A stretch of 64,000 bases of DNA. It comes from Vreelandella piezotolerans (GTDB lineage: Bacteria > Pseudomonadota > Gammaproteobacteria > Pseudomonadales > Halomonadaceae). Shown one piece after another: positions 36,842-46,114 of this stretch. The notes under the pieces were generated by a model, which saw only the letters and a list, made by a program, of their open reading frames with translations, was not told the origin of the DNA and did no database searches. Numbering within the stretch: the stretch's first letter is position 1; every line of letters begins with the position of its first letter. The stretch covers positions 3,782,001 to 3,846,000 of the forward strand of contig NZ_CP048602.1 in NCBI RefSeq assembly GCF_012427705.1, read 5' to 3'. Both the position numbers and the translations under genes were made by a program.

Positions 36842-37453
36842 ATGACTCCCTGTACCCTCGAGCGCGCCATGCAGGCCTTGGCCAGCGCCGATCCCGACAT
36901 TGCTCGCGCTTACCCCTTGGTCGGTGCGCCCAACCCGCGCCAGCGCAACCCGGGGTTTGCCACCTTCTTTTCGACCATCGTCAGCCAGCAGATCTCCACC
37001 GAGGCCGCTCGGGCGATCATGGGCCGGGTGAATACGCTGCTGCCCGAACTGCATGCCAAGGCGGTGATGGACGTAGAAGGCCAAGCACTGCGCGATGCAG
37101 GGCTATCGTGGCGTAAGATCGAGTACGCCAAAGGACTGGCAGAGGCGGAGCTTGCGGGTACGTTTAGCGCCGATGGTTTGGCGCATCTCAGCGATGACGA
37201 GGCCATTGCCGCGATTACCCAACTGCGTGGGTTTGGCCGCTGGAGCGCGGAGATCTACCTGATGTTCTCGCTCCAGCGCCCCGACATTTTCCCCGCCGAC
37301 GATCTTGCGTTACGTGTCGCGCTGGGCCGGTTGAAGGGCCTGGAAGAGAAACCTACGCCGACGCAGGCCCGACAGTTGGTAGCGCACTGGTCGCCCTGGC
37401 GCAGCGTAGGGTCGCTGTTTTTATGGCACTACTACCGCGGCGAGCCGGTGTAG
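36842..37453 (+). CDS. DNA-3-methyladenine glycosylase II (AlkA-like, HhH-GPD)
   Basis: A 203-residue base-excision glycosylase of the HhH-GPD superfamily. The helix-hairpin-helix reads ITQLRGFGRWSAEIYLMFS near residue 130, and the catalytic Asp is in the following PADDLALRVALG stretch. It is shorter than E. coli AlkA because the N-terminal beta domain is absent, as in many bacterial short AlkA forms. The start ATG at 36842 is preceded by AGAGAGG; a GTG two codons earlier is possible. It removes alkylated purines from DNA. Confidence 0.88.
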   Translation: MTPCTLERAMQALASADPDIARAYPLVGAPNPRQRNPGFATFFSTIVSQQISTEAARAIMGRVNTLLPELHAKAVMDVEGQALRDAGLSWRKIEYAKGLAEAELAGTFSADGLAHLSDDEAIAAITQLRGFGRWSAEIYLMFSLQRPDIFPADDLALRVALGRLKGLEEKPTPTQARQLVAHWSPWRSVGSLFLWHYYRGEPV

Positions 37454-37462
37454 AAGCAGCGC

Positions 37463-38506
37463 TTATCGACTTGGGCCTGCGCGTATGGCGTCATCGTCGG
37501 CGCCCTCCTCGTAGCCTTGGCTACCCACCGAGACGCGCCCTCGTCGCACGCGAAGAACGTCCGCCATGATCGCCAGGGCGATTTCCGCCGGGGTTTTGCT
37601 GCCCAAATCGAGGCCGATGGGCATGTGGATACGCTCGATCTCTGCCTCGCTCAGCCCGCCGGTTCGGCGCAGGCGCGCGGCCCTGGCTCGGGAGGTTTGT
37701 CGAGAGCCCATGACGCCAATGTAGCTCGCCGGGGTTTTGACCGCTTCCATCATGGCCAGGTCGTCGATTCGCGGATCGTGGGTCACGGCCACCACGGCGG
37801 TCGACGACGTACACATCCCCGGCAGGGCAATGTACTGGGACGGCAATTGGGGAACGAACGTCATCCCCTCGGGCCACTCGACACTGGCCGTGACCTCCTC
37901 CCGCGGATCGCATAGCACGACCTGATACCCCAACCGCAGGGCGAAGTGCGCGCACGCGTCGGCCACCGAGGAGTATCCGGCGAGAATGAGTTTGGCCACG
38001 GGCCCCACGCGCAGGAGCACGCTCTCCCCATGCGCCTCGTAGCACACACGCGGCCCGCCAGCGCTCGCGGGCGCCAGCGACGCGGCGCCATCGGCCAGGC
38101 TGACGCGTCGCAGCAACTCCTGCTCACCGGCCAGCGCCGCGCTGAGCTGTTCGAAGTGCTGAACGTTCGCCGACGTCGCCTCGCGTCGCTCGACCAGCAC
38201 ATCGAGTATGCCGCCACAGGGCAGGCGCACCTGGAGATGGCCATCCCCACTCCCGGGGGCGCCATAGCGCACGATCACGGCGGGCATCGTGTACTCACCG
38301 GCCATCACCCGTGCGAGGAAATCCTCCTCGACACACCCGCCGGAGAGCGACCCCACGTGGTCACCGCTGGCGTTGGCCACCATGATGGAGCCCGGCTCCC
38401 GTGGGGACGAGCCAAAGGTCGACAGGACCGTGCAGTACCAAACCGTGTCGCCGCCCCTGGCCCACTCAAGGGCCTGCGCGACAACTTGGGCATCCAGACT
38501 CTGCAT
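37463..38506 (-). CDS. XdhC family protein (molybdenum hydroxylase maturation)
   Basis: A 347-residue XdhC/CoxI protein. The N-terminal XdhC domain has FGSSPREPGSIMVAN and the GSLSGGCVEEDF motif with a conserved Cys. The C-terminal Rossmann domain begins AKLILAGYSSVADACAHFALRLGY and ends IGVMGSRQTSRARAARL. XdhC binds and sulfurates the molybdenum cofactor and delivers it to xanthine-dehydrogenase-type enzymes. It directly follows iorB (start ATG three bases beyond its stop) and probably loads that enzyme. A TTG at 38512 is an alternative start. Confidence 0.88.
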   Translation of the reverse strand: MQSLDAQVVAQALEWARGGDTVWYCTVLSTFGSSPREPGSIMVANASGDHVGSLSGGCVEEDFLARVMAGEYTMPAVIVRYGAPGSGDGHLQVRLPCGGILDVLVERREATSANVQHFEQLSAALAGEQELLRRVSLADGAASLAPASAGGPRVCYEAHGESVLLRVGPVAKLILAGYSSVADACAHFALRLGYQVVLCDPREEVTASVEWPEGMTFVPQLPSQYIALPGMCTSSTAVVAVTHDPRIDDLAMMEAVKTPASYIGVMGSRQTSRARAARLRRTGGLSEAEIERIHMPIGLDLGSKTPAEIALAIMADVLRVRRGRVSVGSQGYEEGADDDAIRAGPSR

Positions 38507-38508
38507 GC

Positions 38509-40842
38509 TCAAGTACTCAGCTGGTCAGCAACGGGCAATTGCCGGATACGCTTGCCCGTCGCCGTATAGATCGCGTTGCACAAGGCAGGAGCGACCGGCG
38601 GCAAGCCGGGCTCGCCGACGCCTCCCATGGCATCACCGGGATTGTCGATGAGATGCACCCTCACGACCTTGGGCGCATCCGGCATGCGGGGTATGAGGTA
38701 CTTGTCGAAATTGCTCTGCTGGGCGACCCCGTCTTCAAAGGTCACTTCGCTCTTCAGCGCAATACCGATTCCCATCACGCACGCTCCTTCGAGCTGCGAG
38801 CGGATCCGCTCGGGGTTCGCCTGCGGGCCGCAATCGAAGGCGATGTCCGCCTGATGGATGATCACGCCGCCCTCGCTGTCGACTTCCACATCGAAGACGA
38901 TCGCGGTATACGACACGAAGCTATGGTGAAACGCCAGCCCCAATCCACGCCCCTCGGGCATCTCGCGGCCCCAGCCCGCTTGCTCGGTGGCGCGCTCGAT
39001 GACCCGGCGCAGGCGCGCGGTATCGATGGGATACAGGTCAGGGTTTTCACCGTAATTCCAGCCGTCCCCCAGGGTCAGGTTATCGATTTTGCGGTCGGGG
39101 CCGAGCAGCGCCAGCGCGTACTCTTTGTGGTCGCGGCCAGCGGCCACGGCCATTTCATGGGCAAAGCTCTGGATCGCCCAAGCGTGAGGCAGGTTGTAGA
39201 CGGCGCGAAACCAGCCGATGCGCACATGGGCGGGGGCAGGCGGGTTTTCCAGGCGCACCGAGGGAATGTCGAACGGCATCGTATTCAGGCCCATCCCCAG
39301 CTCGAACGCTTGCTTATGCTCAGGGTCCGGGGCAAACAGCGAGGCAATGCTGGGCGACAGGGTGCGGTGGAGCCAGCCCGTGGCGTTACCGTCGGCGTCG
39401 AGACTCGCCTCCAGATGGTCCACGGAGACCGCGTGAAAAAAGGCGTGCTGCACGTCGTCTTCACGGGTCCACTGCAGTTTGACCGGCCGGCCCTCGAACG
39501 CCTGGGCCACCCAGGCCGCTTCGCTCACGAAGTCCGGCTTGGACTTACGCCCAAAGCCACCACCCAGCAGCGTTTGATGGACGGTCACGTTCTCTAGCTC
39601 AAGCCCCAACACACTGGCCACCCCCTCGCGGGCGGCTCTGGGGTGCTGAACCGGCGCCCACGCTTCGGCTTTGCCGTCTTGGACACGCACGATGGCTACC
39701 GGGGGTTCCATGGGGGCCTGCGCCATGTGCGGCATATAGTACGTCGCCGCGACGCGCCGGTGGGCGCTACTCAGCGCGGCGTCCACATCGCCGGACTGAC
39801 GAACCACCTTACCCGGCGACTGCGCCGCCTGCTCCAGCGCTTGCCGGTAAGCTTCTGAACGATAGTCGGCGTTATCGCCCGCGGCGCCGGTATCCCACTC
39901 GATGTTCAGCGCCTTGCGCCCCTCGATGGCCGCCCAGGTATTCGAGGCGATCACCGCAATGCCGCCCAGCGGATTGAATGCCGCGGGCTGTGTCGCCGTG
40001 TCGATGCGCATCGTTCGTTGAACACCGGGCACCTTGAGCGTTTCGCTGTCGTCGACGCTTTGGATGGTCGCCCCGTACACCGGTGGGCGAGCCACCACGG
40101 CGTAGAGCATGTCGTCCAGCGCCACGTCGGCGCCGAAGATCGCTTTACCGCTGACAATATCCTCGCCATCCGATGCCTTGGGCGACGACGACGTCAACTC
40201 ACCGTTGACCCAGCCGCTCTCCTTGCCGACGAAGCGCAGCTCACTATCGGACTTCAACACCAGATCATTTCTGCTCGGCACGTCCAATTCACGCGCCGCC
40301 TCGGCGAGCTCGCCAAAGCCCAGCTCCCGCCCGGTGGCCGGATGGGTCATCTTGTGCAAGTCGGCGTGGACTTCCCAGACCGGCACTTCCCACCGCTGGG
40401 CAGCGGCCTGCTGTAGCATGAGTCGTGCCGCAGCCGCAGCGCGGCGAATCGGATCGTACCAGTGGCGCATGCTGCGGGAACCGTCGGTATTTTGGTTACC
40501 GTACTTCTCTTGGTCGGCGGGTGCTTGCTGCACGCGCACCTGCTCCCACTGCGCGCCCAGCTCATCGGCCGCCACCATCGCGAGACTGGTGCGAATCCCC
40601 TGGCCCATCTCGGCACGATTGTTGATGAACGTCACCAGGCCATCGGTATCGATCTGGATGAACACGTTGGGATCGTCCACCCAGGCACCCGGCATGGCGC
40701 CCGCCCCAAACTGCGCCTGTTGATTGGCCATGCTCATGTCCCAGCGAGCCGCCAGCAGCAGCGCCGACATACCGGCGATGCCTTTCAACACGCCCCGACG
40801 GCTGACGTTGGCCAGCAGCAATGCATTGCGAGAATCGCTCAT
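38509..40842 (-). CDS. molybdopterin-binding large subunit of an IorB-like aldehyde/isoquinoline 1-oxidoreductase, Tat-exported
   Basis: A 777-residue molybdenum hydroxylase of the IorB type, in which a single chain carries the molybdopterin domains and no FAD subunit exists. The N terminus has a twin-arginine signal (SRRGVLKGIAG, residues about 14-35), so the enzyme is periplasmic. Cofactor loops include NNRAEMGQGI near 75, LLGGGFGRK near 430, and GGVGEPGLPP near 740, which carries the catalytic Glu. It overlaps iorA by four bases. Electrons would pass through IorA to a cytochrome. Substrate unknown (aldehyde or N-heterocycle). Confidence 0.9.
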   Translation of the reverse strand: MSDSRNALLLANVSRRGVLKGIAGMSALLLAARWDMSMANQQAQFGAGAMPGAWVDDPNVFIQIDTDGLVTFINNRAEMGQGIRTSLAMVAADELGAQWEQVRVQQAPADQEKYGNQNTDGSRSMRHWYDPIRRAAAAARLMLQQAAAQRWEVPVWEVHADLHKMTHPATGRELGFGELAEAARELDVPSRNDLVLKSDSELRFVGKESGWVNGELTSSSPKASDGEDIVSGKAIFGADVALDDMLYAVVARPPVYGATIQSVDDSETLKVPGVQRTMRIDTATQPAAFNPLGGIAVIASNTWAAIEGRKALNIEWDTGAAGDNADYRSEAYRQALEQAAQSPGKVVRQSGDVDAALSSAHRRVAATYYMPHMAQAPMEPPVAIVRVQDGKAEAWAPVQHPRAAREGVASVLGLELENVTVHQTLLGGGFGRKSKPDFVSEAAWVAQAFEGRPVKLQWTREDDVQHAFFHAVSVDHLEASLDADGNATGWLHRTLSPSIASLFAPDPEHKQAFELGMGLNTMPFDIPSVRLENPPAPAHVRIGWFRAVYNLPHAWAIQSFAHEMAVAAGRDHKEYALALLGPDRKIDNLTLGDGWNYGENPDLYPIDTARLRRVIERATEQAGWGREMPEGRGLGLAFHHSFVSYTAIVFDVEVDSEGGVIIHQADIAFDCGPQANPERIRSQLEGACVMGIGIALKSEVTFEDGVAQQSNFDKYLIPRMPDAPKVVRVHLIDNPGDAMGGVGEPGLPPVAPALCNAIYTATGKRIRQLPVADQLST

Positions 40843-41300
40843 GAGTTGGCCTCCTCACCGGCGGCGCGCTCCACCGCCGCCAAAATGCGGTTGTAGGTGC
40901 CACAGCGACACAGGTTGCCTGACATGGCGTCGATGATCTCCTGGGATTGCGGCGTCGGGTTGTGCTTGAGCAACCCCGTCGCGTTCATGATCTGGCCACC
41001 CTGGCAGTAGCCGCACTGGGCGACCCCTAGGTCCAGCCACGCCTGCTGCACTTTTTGGCCAACGGGGTCGTCCGCCATGGCTTCGATGGTGGTGACTTCA
41101 CCGGTGACGGCAGAGACCGGCATCACGCAGGAGCGGGTCGCCACCCCATCGATATGCACGGTGCACGCGCCGCACTGGGCAATGCCACAACCGAACTTGG
41201 TGCCCTTCATGCCCACGACATCGCGAATCGCCCAAAGTAGGGGCATCGTGTCGGGGATATCGAGTGAATGCGACTGTCCATTGATGGTCAGGTTGATCAT
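40839..41300 (-). CDS. (2Fe-2S) small subunit of the IorAB-type oxidoreductase
   Basis: A 153-residue iron-sulfur subunit. The plant-ferredoxin-type cluster uses FGCGIAQCGACTVH with a further Cys in RSCVMPV (residues about 38-60), and the second cluster uses CGYCQGGQ and NLCRCGTYNRI (about 98-138). It has no signal peptide and presumably leaves the cell bound to IorB through the Tat system. It is the first gene of the iorA-iorB-xdhC operon; GGGAGAG precedes its ATG. The 218-base gap upstream holds no gene. Confidence 0.92.
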   Translation of the reverse strand: MINLTINGQSHSLDIPDTMPLLWAIRDVVGMKGTKFGCGIAQCGACTVHIDGVATRSCVMPVSAVTGEVTTIEAMADDPVGQKVQQAWLDLGVAQCGYCQGGQIMNATGLLKHNPTPQSQEIIDAMSGNLCRCGTYNRILAAVERAAGEEANS

Positions 41301-41518
41301 TGGTCTCTCCCAGTCCCGGTTATTGTCATTCGTTCACGGCGTTGCAGCGTCACTGCCTTGAGTCTAGCCAGTGAACAAAAATTAACCATTTCGCGCCATG
41401 ATAGGGAACGAGAACCGCCAAGATTCCGACGAATCATCAAATAAATCGGACGAATAGGCATGAAAACGGTGCGCGACGACGTGTCCGCGCACCGCTCGCT
41501 ATGCCGCCATGCGGCGAC

Positions 41519-42394
41519 TTACGCGTCTAGCCCGCCAAACTTGCCGTTCTGGTAGTCTTCGACCGCTTGCACGATCTCGTCGCGGGTGGTCATCACGAAG
41601 GGGCCGTGGGAGTAGACCGGCTCATCGATCACCTCGCCATGACCAAACAGCAGGCGCGCGTCGCTGGCGGCCTCGATGGTGAGGTGGTCACCGTCGCGGT
41701 CGACTTCGATCAAATGGTGCGCTTTGACAGGCTCGCCACCCACCGTCACCTCACCACTCACCACGTATAGAAACACCTGCCGCCCAGGGGCGACGGGAAG
41801 CTGCTCACGCGTATCCGCAGGCAGGGCGAGTGTGGACATGAACACGCCGGTCAGCGACTCGATAGGGCCTGACTGCCCCTGCCACTCCCCGGCGATCAGG
41901 TTGAGCGTACCGCCGCCCGCCAGTGGAACGGCGGGGATGCCGTCCTCCTGCAGGCCTACGTAGCGGGGCTCGCTCATCTTGAGCCGTGACGGCAAGTTGA
42001 CCCACAGCTGCAGGATTTCCAGCGGTCCGCCGTCGCGCAGAAATTCCTCTGGGGAAATTTCCGCATGCACGATGCCGCTGCCAGCGGTCATCCACTGCAC
42101 GCCGCCTGCGTGAATCACGCTCTGGTGCTTGGCGCTATCCGCGTGGGCCAGCGAACCTTCCAAAATGAAGGTGACCGTTTCAAACCCACGGTGCGGGTGC
42201 GGCCCAAAGGGCAGCCCCTGATTGTTGGGCGGGTACGTCTGGGGGCCGTGGTGGTTCAAGAACAGAAACGGATCGAGCTGATCCAGCCCCGGCCCCGGCA
42301 ACGGCCGACGGGTGACCAAATCGCCGATATCGTCCCGACGAGCCGCATGCTGAGCGACCACGCGGCGAACGGATGGGGTATTGGCTGATGACAT
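41519..42394 (-). CDS. pirin family protein (cupin)
   Basis: A 291-residue bicupin of the pirin family. The metal-binding residues are in FGPHPHRGFETVTFILEG near residue 65 (two His) and GIVHAEISPEE near 105 (His and Glu). Bacterial pirins such as YhhW oxidise quercetin in vitro; a physiological substrate is not known. It is preceded by AAGGAGG and stands alone. Confidence 0.9.
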   Translation of the reverse strand: MSSANTPSVRRVVAQHAARRDDIGDLVTRRPLPGPGLDQLDPFLFLNHHGPQTYPPNNQGLPFGPHPHRGFETVTFILEGSLAHADSAKHQSVIHAGGVQWMTAGSGIVHAEISPEEFLRDGGPLEILQLWVNLPSRLKMSEPRYVGLQEDGIPAVPLAGGGTLNLIAGEWQGQSGPIESLTGVFMSTLALPADTREQLPVAPGRQVFLYVVSGEVTVGGEPVKAHHLIEVDRDGDHLTIEAASDARLLFGHGEVIDEPVYSHGPFVMTTRDEIVQAVEDYQNGKFGGLDA

Positions 42395-42492
42395 AACGTC
42401 CTCCTTATCGATACGCCCAGCGTAAAACCTCAGTTGATGGATGAGGAGCGAATAATTTACCCCGGTTCATTGAAGGAAATGCACAGAAACCG

Positions 42493-43068
42493 CTAGCGGC
42501 TGGGAACATTCAGCCGCCCCACCACCGTAAAACCCTCCTCTTGGGGGCGCACGACCACCATTTCTCCAGAGCTGACGCCGCCGCCGGTCAGCGCCGTGAT
42601 ATTCACCTGATGCGTGACCAGCAACAGATTCCCCGGCCCCTGCCACCCCGCCATACGTTCACGAGCCGCTTGGGTAATGGCCACCTGATCCCCACGCCCG
42701 CGAAAGAACGAATTCAGCCACGGCGCAGACATGACAGGCCCCACCGCCATCAGCTCAGCGGTGTCCAGCGCTCGGCACCACTGGGAGCTGTACACCGCAT
42801 CGATCGTCACGCCCTGCTCCCGTAACGCCTGCCCCGCTGCCACGGCATGGGCGCGACCTTCGCTGGAGAGGTTGCGCTGGGTCTCGCACGCCTCCAATAC
42901 GAACCCCGGCGGGTCGCCAATGCCGGGCGCCAGCGAATGGCGCATGAGAATGACCAAACCGCCCTCTTGGAGGGCTTGCCAGGTGGCGGTGTTGGCCTGA
43001 GCAGTGAGGGGTACAAGGCAAATCAGGCCCGAAAGCATGTACAGGATAAGAATGCGGAGCGGGGACAT
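42493..43068 (-). CDS. exported histidine phosphatase (phosphoglycerate-mutase superfamily)
   Basis: A 191-residue protein with an N-terminal signal peptide (residues 1-22, ending AQA) and the histidine-phosphatase core. The active-site motif reads LMRHSLAPG instead of the usual RHG, keeping the catalytic Arg-His. The later YSSQWCRALDTAELM carries a conserved Arg, and the second His is in LLVTHQVNI near 150. It is probably a periplasmic phosphatase. The ATG at 43068 fits the GAGGG site better than an upstream start at 43110. Confidence 0.82.
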   Translation of the reverse strand: MSPLRILILYMLSGLICLVPLTAQANTATWQALQEGGLVILMRHSLAPGIGDPPGFVLEACETQRNLSSEGRAHAVAAGQALREQGVTIDAVYSSQWCRALDTAELMAVGPVMSAPWLNSFFRGRGDQVAITQAARERMAGWQGPGNLLLVTHQVNITALTGGGVSSGEMVVVRPQEEGFTVVGRLNVPSR

Positions 43069-43106
43069 GGGCAAACCCTCTGGTGAGAACGAACTCCCCT
43101 CTTTTA

Positions 43107-44147
43107 TCAAAATTTCGTGACGACGGTGACTCCCACGCCTTCGAACTTATCCATATTGGTCAACGCCTGCACGGATTCCTCCAACGTAATGCGGCGGCCA
43201 ATCAGCCGTTCGGGTGCCAGTTTGCCCGACTGGATCATCGCCAACATGGCACCGTAGCGATGCGCCTGCATGCCATGACTGCCCAGAATTTCCAGCTCAT
43301 TGGCAATCACCTTGCTCATGGGGATGGCAGGCGTGCTGTGATCTGCCAGCATCAACCCTACCTGGACATGCTTGCCGCGCTTGCGCAAATTGCTAATAGA
43401 GTTGAAGCAGGTGGTGGGGTGGCCCAGCGCATCCAGCGAGACGTGCGCGCCCCCTTGGGTGATCTCGACCACCGCCTCCACCACGTCGGCCACTTGATTG
43501 GCATTCACCGTAGCCACCGCCCCTAGCTGGCGCGCCAAAGCCAACGCCTGCTCGGAAATATCCACCGCCACCACGTTGGCACCGGCTGCGCTGGCGATCA
43601 TGATCGCCGACAGCCCCACGCCACCACAGCCGTGCACGGCCACCCACTGCCCGGCGGACACGCGGCCCTGGTCTATCACCGCACGAAAAGAGGTCACGAA
43701 TCGGCAGCCGAGGCTGGCGGCGGTATCGAACGTCAGGGTGTCCGGCAGGGCGACCAGGTTTACGTCGGCGTAGTGAATGCTCACATTCTCGGCAAACGAG
43801 CCCCAGTGGGTGAAGCCCGGCTGGAACTGGTGATCGCACACCTGATGGTGACCCGCGTTGCACTCCGGGCAGGTGCCGCAGCCGCCCACGAACGGCACGG
43901 TCACACGATCCCCGACCCGCCACTTCGTCACGTCCTTGCCTACCGCTTCCACCACGCCGGACAGCTCATGCCCCGGCACATGGGGAAGCTGGATATCCGG
44001 GTCGTGACCCATCCAGCCGTGCCAATCACTGCGGCATACGCCGTTGGCCATCACCTTGACCACCACCCCGTGGGGCGCAGGTGAAGGGTCGGGCACCTGC
44101 TGGATGCTGGGCGGGGCGGAAAACTGCTCGAATACCACGGCTTTCAT
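43107..44147 (-). CDS. zinc-dependent medium-chain alcohol dehydrogenase
   Basis: A 346-residue MDR enzyme. Catalytic zinc residues are in [10 protein letters not shown] (Cys near 38) and PGHELSG (His-Glu near 60). The structural zinc lobe has four Cys in [17 protein letters not shown] (about 90-106). The NAD fold begins [13 protein letters not shown] near 172. It oxidises an alcohol; substrate unknown. The gene is divergent from an Lrp-type regulator 147 bases away, a common layout for a regulator and its target. Confidence 0.9.
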   Translation of the reverse strand: MKAVVFEQFSAPPSIQQVPDPSPAPHGVVVKVMANGVCRSDWHGWMGHDPDIQLPHVPGHELSGVVEAVGKDVTKWRVGDRVTVPFVGGCGTCPECNAGHHQVCDHQFQPGFTHWGSFAENVSIHYADVNLVALPDTLTFDTAASLGCRFVTSFRAVIDQGRVSAGQWVAVHGCGGVGLSAIMIASAAGANVVAVDISEQALALARQLGAVATVNANQVADVVEAVVEITQGGAHVSLDALGHPTTCFNSISNLRKRGKHVQVGLMLADHSTPAIPMSKVIANELEILGSHGMQAHRYGAMLAMIQSGKLAPERLIGRRITLEESVQALTNMDKFEGVGVTVVTKF

Positions 44148-44294
44148 AGGGTTCTCCTGAACGCGTTAGCAGCAAGTTGAGTACGGCCACTATAGCGAGC
44201 CCTGCCCGAAATTACGTTTCCTTCTGATGGACATTCCCCGCCATTTTGAAGCACTCTTTCATATAAAGGGGATAAACCAAAAGGAGCTTTCAAC

Positions 44295-44774
44295 ATGAGC
44301 GAATTGGATAAAAAGGATGCCAAATTGGCCGCGTTGCTCCAAGCCGATGGGCGTGTCTCCAACGCGCAGTTGGCCGAGCATCTTCACCTGAGCGAAGCCA
44401 CCTGCTGGCGGCGTCACAAACGACTGGAAACGCTCGGCGTGATCGAGGACTATCAAGCTATCCTCAATCGACGCAAAGTCGGTGCCAGCGTTCTGGCCTT
44501 TGTGCAAATTACCTGCACCCAACACAGCGAAGCCGCGACGGCAGAGTTCGAGCGCATCATCCAGGCCAGCTCCCGGGTACTGAGCTGCCACAATACCACC
44601 GGCGAGGCCGATTTTTTACTGCAAGTGGTGGCCAAAGACCTGGACGACTACAGCCACTTCGTCGAAACGGTGCTGCGCCAGCTGCCTGGGGTGTCGAGCA
44701 TCCGCTCCAACCTCTCGCTGAGGGAAATGAAAGCGACCAGTCATTTGCCGGTTGAGGAGTTGTTGGGGCTGTGA
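44295..44774 (+). CDS. Lrp/AsnC family transcriptional regulator
   Basis: A 159-residue regulator with the N-terminal AsnC helix-turn-helix (LAALLQADGRVSNAQLAEHLHLSEATCWRR, with the recognition helix at about 25-45) and a C-terminal RAM ligand-binding domain (about 65-150, with TTGEADFLLQVVAKDLDDY). GGAG precedes the ATG. It is divergent from the alcohol dehydrogenase gene and may control it in response to an amino acid or similar ligand. Confidence 0.92.
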   Translation: MSELDKKDAKLAALLQADGRVSNAQLAEHLHLSEATCWRRHKRLETLGVIEDYQAILNRRKVGASVLAFVQITCTQHSEAATAEFERIIQASSRVLSCHNTTGEADFLLQVVAKDLDDYSHFVETVLRQLPGVSSIRSNLSLREMKATSHLPVEELLGL

Positions 44775-44826
44775 GCGAGGCAATGGAGAAGAGCGCTGAA
44801 AGAAGGTGTATTCAGCAGCCATAAGA

Positions 44827-44885
44827 TGGATATAACCATGTCCATAAATGGCTAAAATAGCCTAAAATGGATATAGTAGTATCCA
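44827..44885 (+). promoter_or_regulatory. operator/promoter with HipB-like dyads upstream of the XRE regulator
   Basis: Two 18-base elements have the same plan: TGGATA-N6-TGTCCA at 44827-44844 and a perfect TGGATA-N6-TATCCA at 44868-44885. Between them is a third dyad GGCTA-AAA-TAGCC at 44850-44862. A TATAGT (44872-44877) lies 17 bases after TGGCTA (44849-44854), giving a weak promoter overlapped by the second dyad. The TATCC/GGATA halves recall HipB operators. This is consistent with autorepression. Confidence 0.65.
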
Positions 44886-44903
44886 GATAAAGAAAGTGAG
44901 CTT

Positions 44904-45203
44904 ATGCCCCGTGTTCTGTTGTTAGACGATACCGATGTTCAGCAGGCCTTTGCTGCCCACCTACGCAGGTTGCGTGAGCAGGCCAAGCTATCCCGTGCGG
45001 CGCTGGCGCAGCGCAGCAACGTGCCCGCCCCCACCATCAAGAAATTCGAAACGACCGGCCAGATATCCTTTCGCCAACTGCTGTTGCTCTGGCAAAGCCT
45101 GGATGACCTGGCACGGCTCTATGCGCTGACCCAACCCAATACCCTCGCCGCTAAACAGCCCTCCTCCATCGAAGAGGTGCTCAAAGAGGGTCTAGAAGTT
45201 TGA
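44904..45203 (+). CDS. XRE-family HTH regulator, HipB-like antitoxin without a HipA partner
   Basis: A 99-residue protein: Cro/C1-type helix-turn-helix at about residues 15-70 (LRRLREQAKLSRAALAQRSNVPAPTIKKFE) and a C-terminal tail PSSIEEVLKEGLEV. This is the shape of HipB-type antitoxins, normally followed by a hipA kinase gene. Here the next gene is 53 bases away and convergent, and it encodes a DUF3883 protein rather than HipA. Two operator-like dyads precede the gene. It is either an orphan remnant of a toxin-antitoxin pair or a regulator of a different partner. It marks the start of island-like DNA. Confidence 0.82.
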   Translation: MPRVLLLDDTDVQQAFAAHLRRLREQAKLSRAALAQRSNVPAPTIKKFETTGQISFRQLLLLWQSLDDLARLYALTQPNTLAAKQPSSIEEVLKEGLEV

Positions 45204-45256
45204 GCAGCGGTTGAACGTCAACGAACTAAGCTGATCGCGTTACTCAACCATCTGGC

Positions 45257-46114
45257 TCAACGCACTCCCGCGCGGTAGCTATCGGGCTCCAGCCAGAGCT
45301 GTTCGTGGAGATCGCCTTTCAGGAAAAATAGTTTCGGGCCCTTACGGAAGTTGAACAGGCGGAACAAATGATAGTGTTCAGAATGGGTGCGCGAACAGTT
45401 TAGCTCGTTAGGTGTGATGAAAAACGCGCACTCCTTGGCAAACGCGGTTGTTTTGACTTCGATCAGCCGGTCACGGCCGTCAGGCTCGAAGGAGCGGATA
45501 TCGAACCCTAATCCATCGCCCTCAGTCACCGCGACGTGCTCTACCCGCTCAGCCAGCTTATCCAGCCCTGCTTGGAGCAGCCGATGCTGCTCAAACCGCA
45601 TCACTAGGTGCTCACCTGCAAGCCCTAGCTCACGATTGCGGGTTTCCCGAGCCAGGTAGTCGCGTTTTTGCGGCGGGCGGACCGAATAATCAGCATGAAA
45701 TTCGCGAACGCCTTGTTGCGGTGGTGTCGTTCTAGGAGGTTCGACAATGATACGTTCATCGACGATGCCAACGGTATCCACCACTGGGAGATCAGCAGCC
45801 AAACGTGCTGCTCGATCAACGAGCTCGTTGCCTAGCAACAGCTCCTCGACAACGTCAACTAGGCTTTGTTGATAGTTACTACGAGGCTTGTAGCCATCGA
45901 CATAGGGGCAGTTAGCATCGCGCAACACTGCACTGATATTACAGTGCTTGAACTCAATGGCACCGGCCGAGCGGCCATCAAGCTGTGCCATCAGTGTTCG
46001 GTTAAGTGCACGCTTGTTATAACTTTGCCCGCTCAGTTCCGCTACTAACATCTGCCGGTAGGTAGCAACGGTTGCCTCTACCTCCCTTGCACTCCAAGCT
46101 ATCGCTCGACTCAT
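45257..46114 (-). CDS. DUF3883 domain protein with a PD-(D/E)XK-like motif
   Basis: A 285-residue protein. The C-terminal half (about 165-265) is a DUF3883 domain: GLAGEHLVMRFEQHRLL, then GLGFDIRSFEP and RLIEVKTTAF, i.e. D-x(n)-E-x-K as in restriction-like nuclease folds. The N-terminal part is helical with no recognised domain. DUF3883 domains occur in restriction and defence islands and in plant NO VEIN proteins. The ATG at 46114 is preferred because a GAG lies eight bases upstream; ATG 46120 and GTG 46123 are too close to it. It is convergent with the HipB-like gene. Confidence 0.78.
   Translation of the reverse strand: MSRAIAWSAREVEATVATYRQMLVAELSGQSYNKRALNRTLMAQLDGRSAGAIEFKHCNISAVLRDANCPYVDGYKPRSNYQQSLVDVVEELLLGNELVDRAARLAADLPVVDTVGIVDERIIVEPPRTTPPQQGVREFHADYSVRPPQKRDYLARETRNRELGLAGEHLVMRFEQHRLLQAGLDKLAERVEHVAVTEGDGLGFDIRSFEPDGRDRLIEVKTTAFAKECAFFITPNELNCSRTHSEHYHLFRLFNFRKGPKLFFLKGDLHEQLWLEPDSYRAGVR

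Noticed and set aside
38401..39597. 398-codon plus-strand frame opposite iorB and xdhC
   Set aside because: Antisense to well-supported genes; low-complexity Arg/His/Gly product with no recognisable motif.
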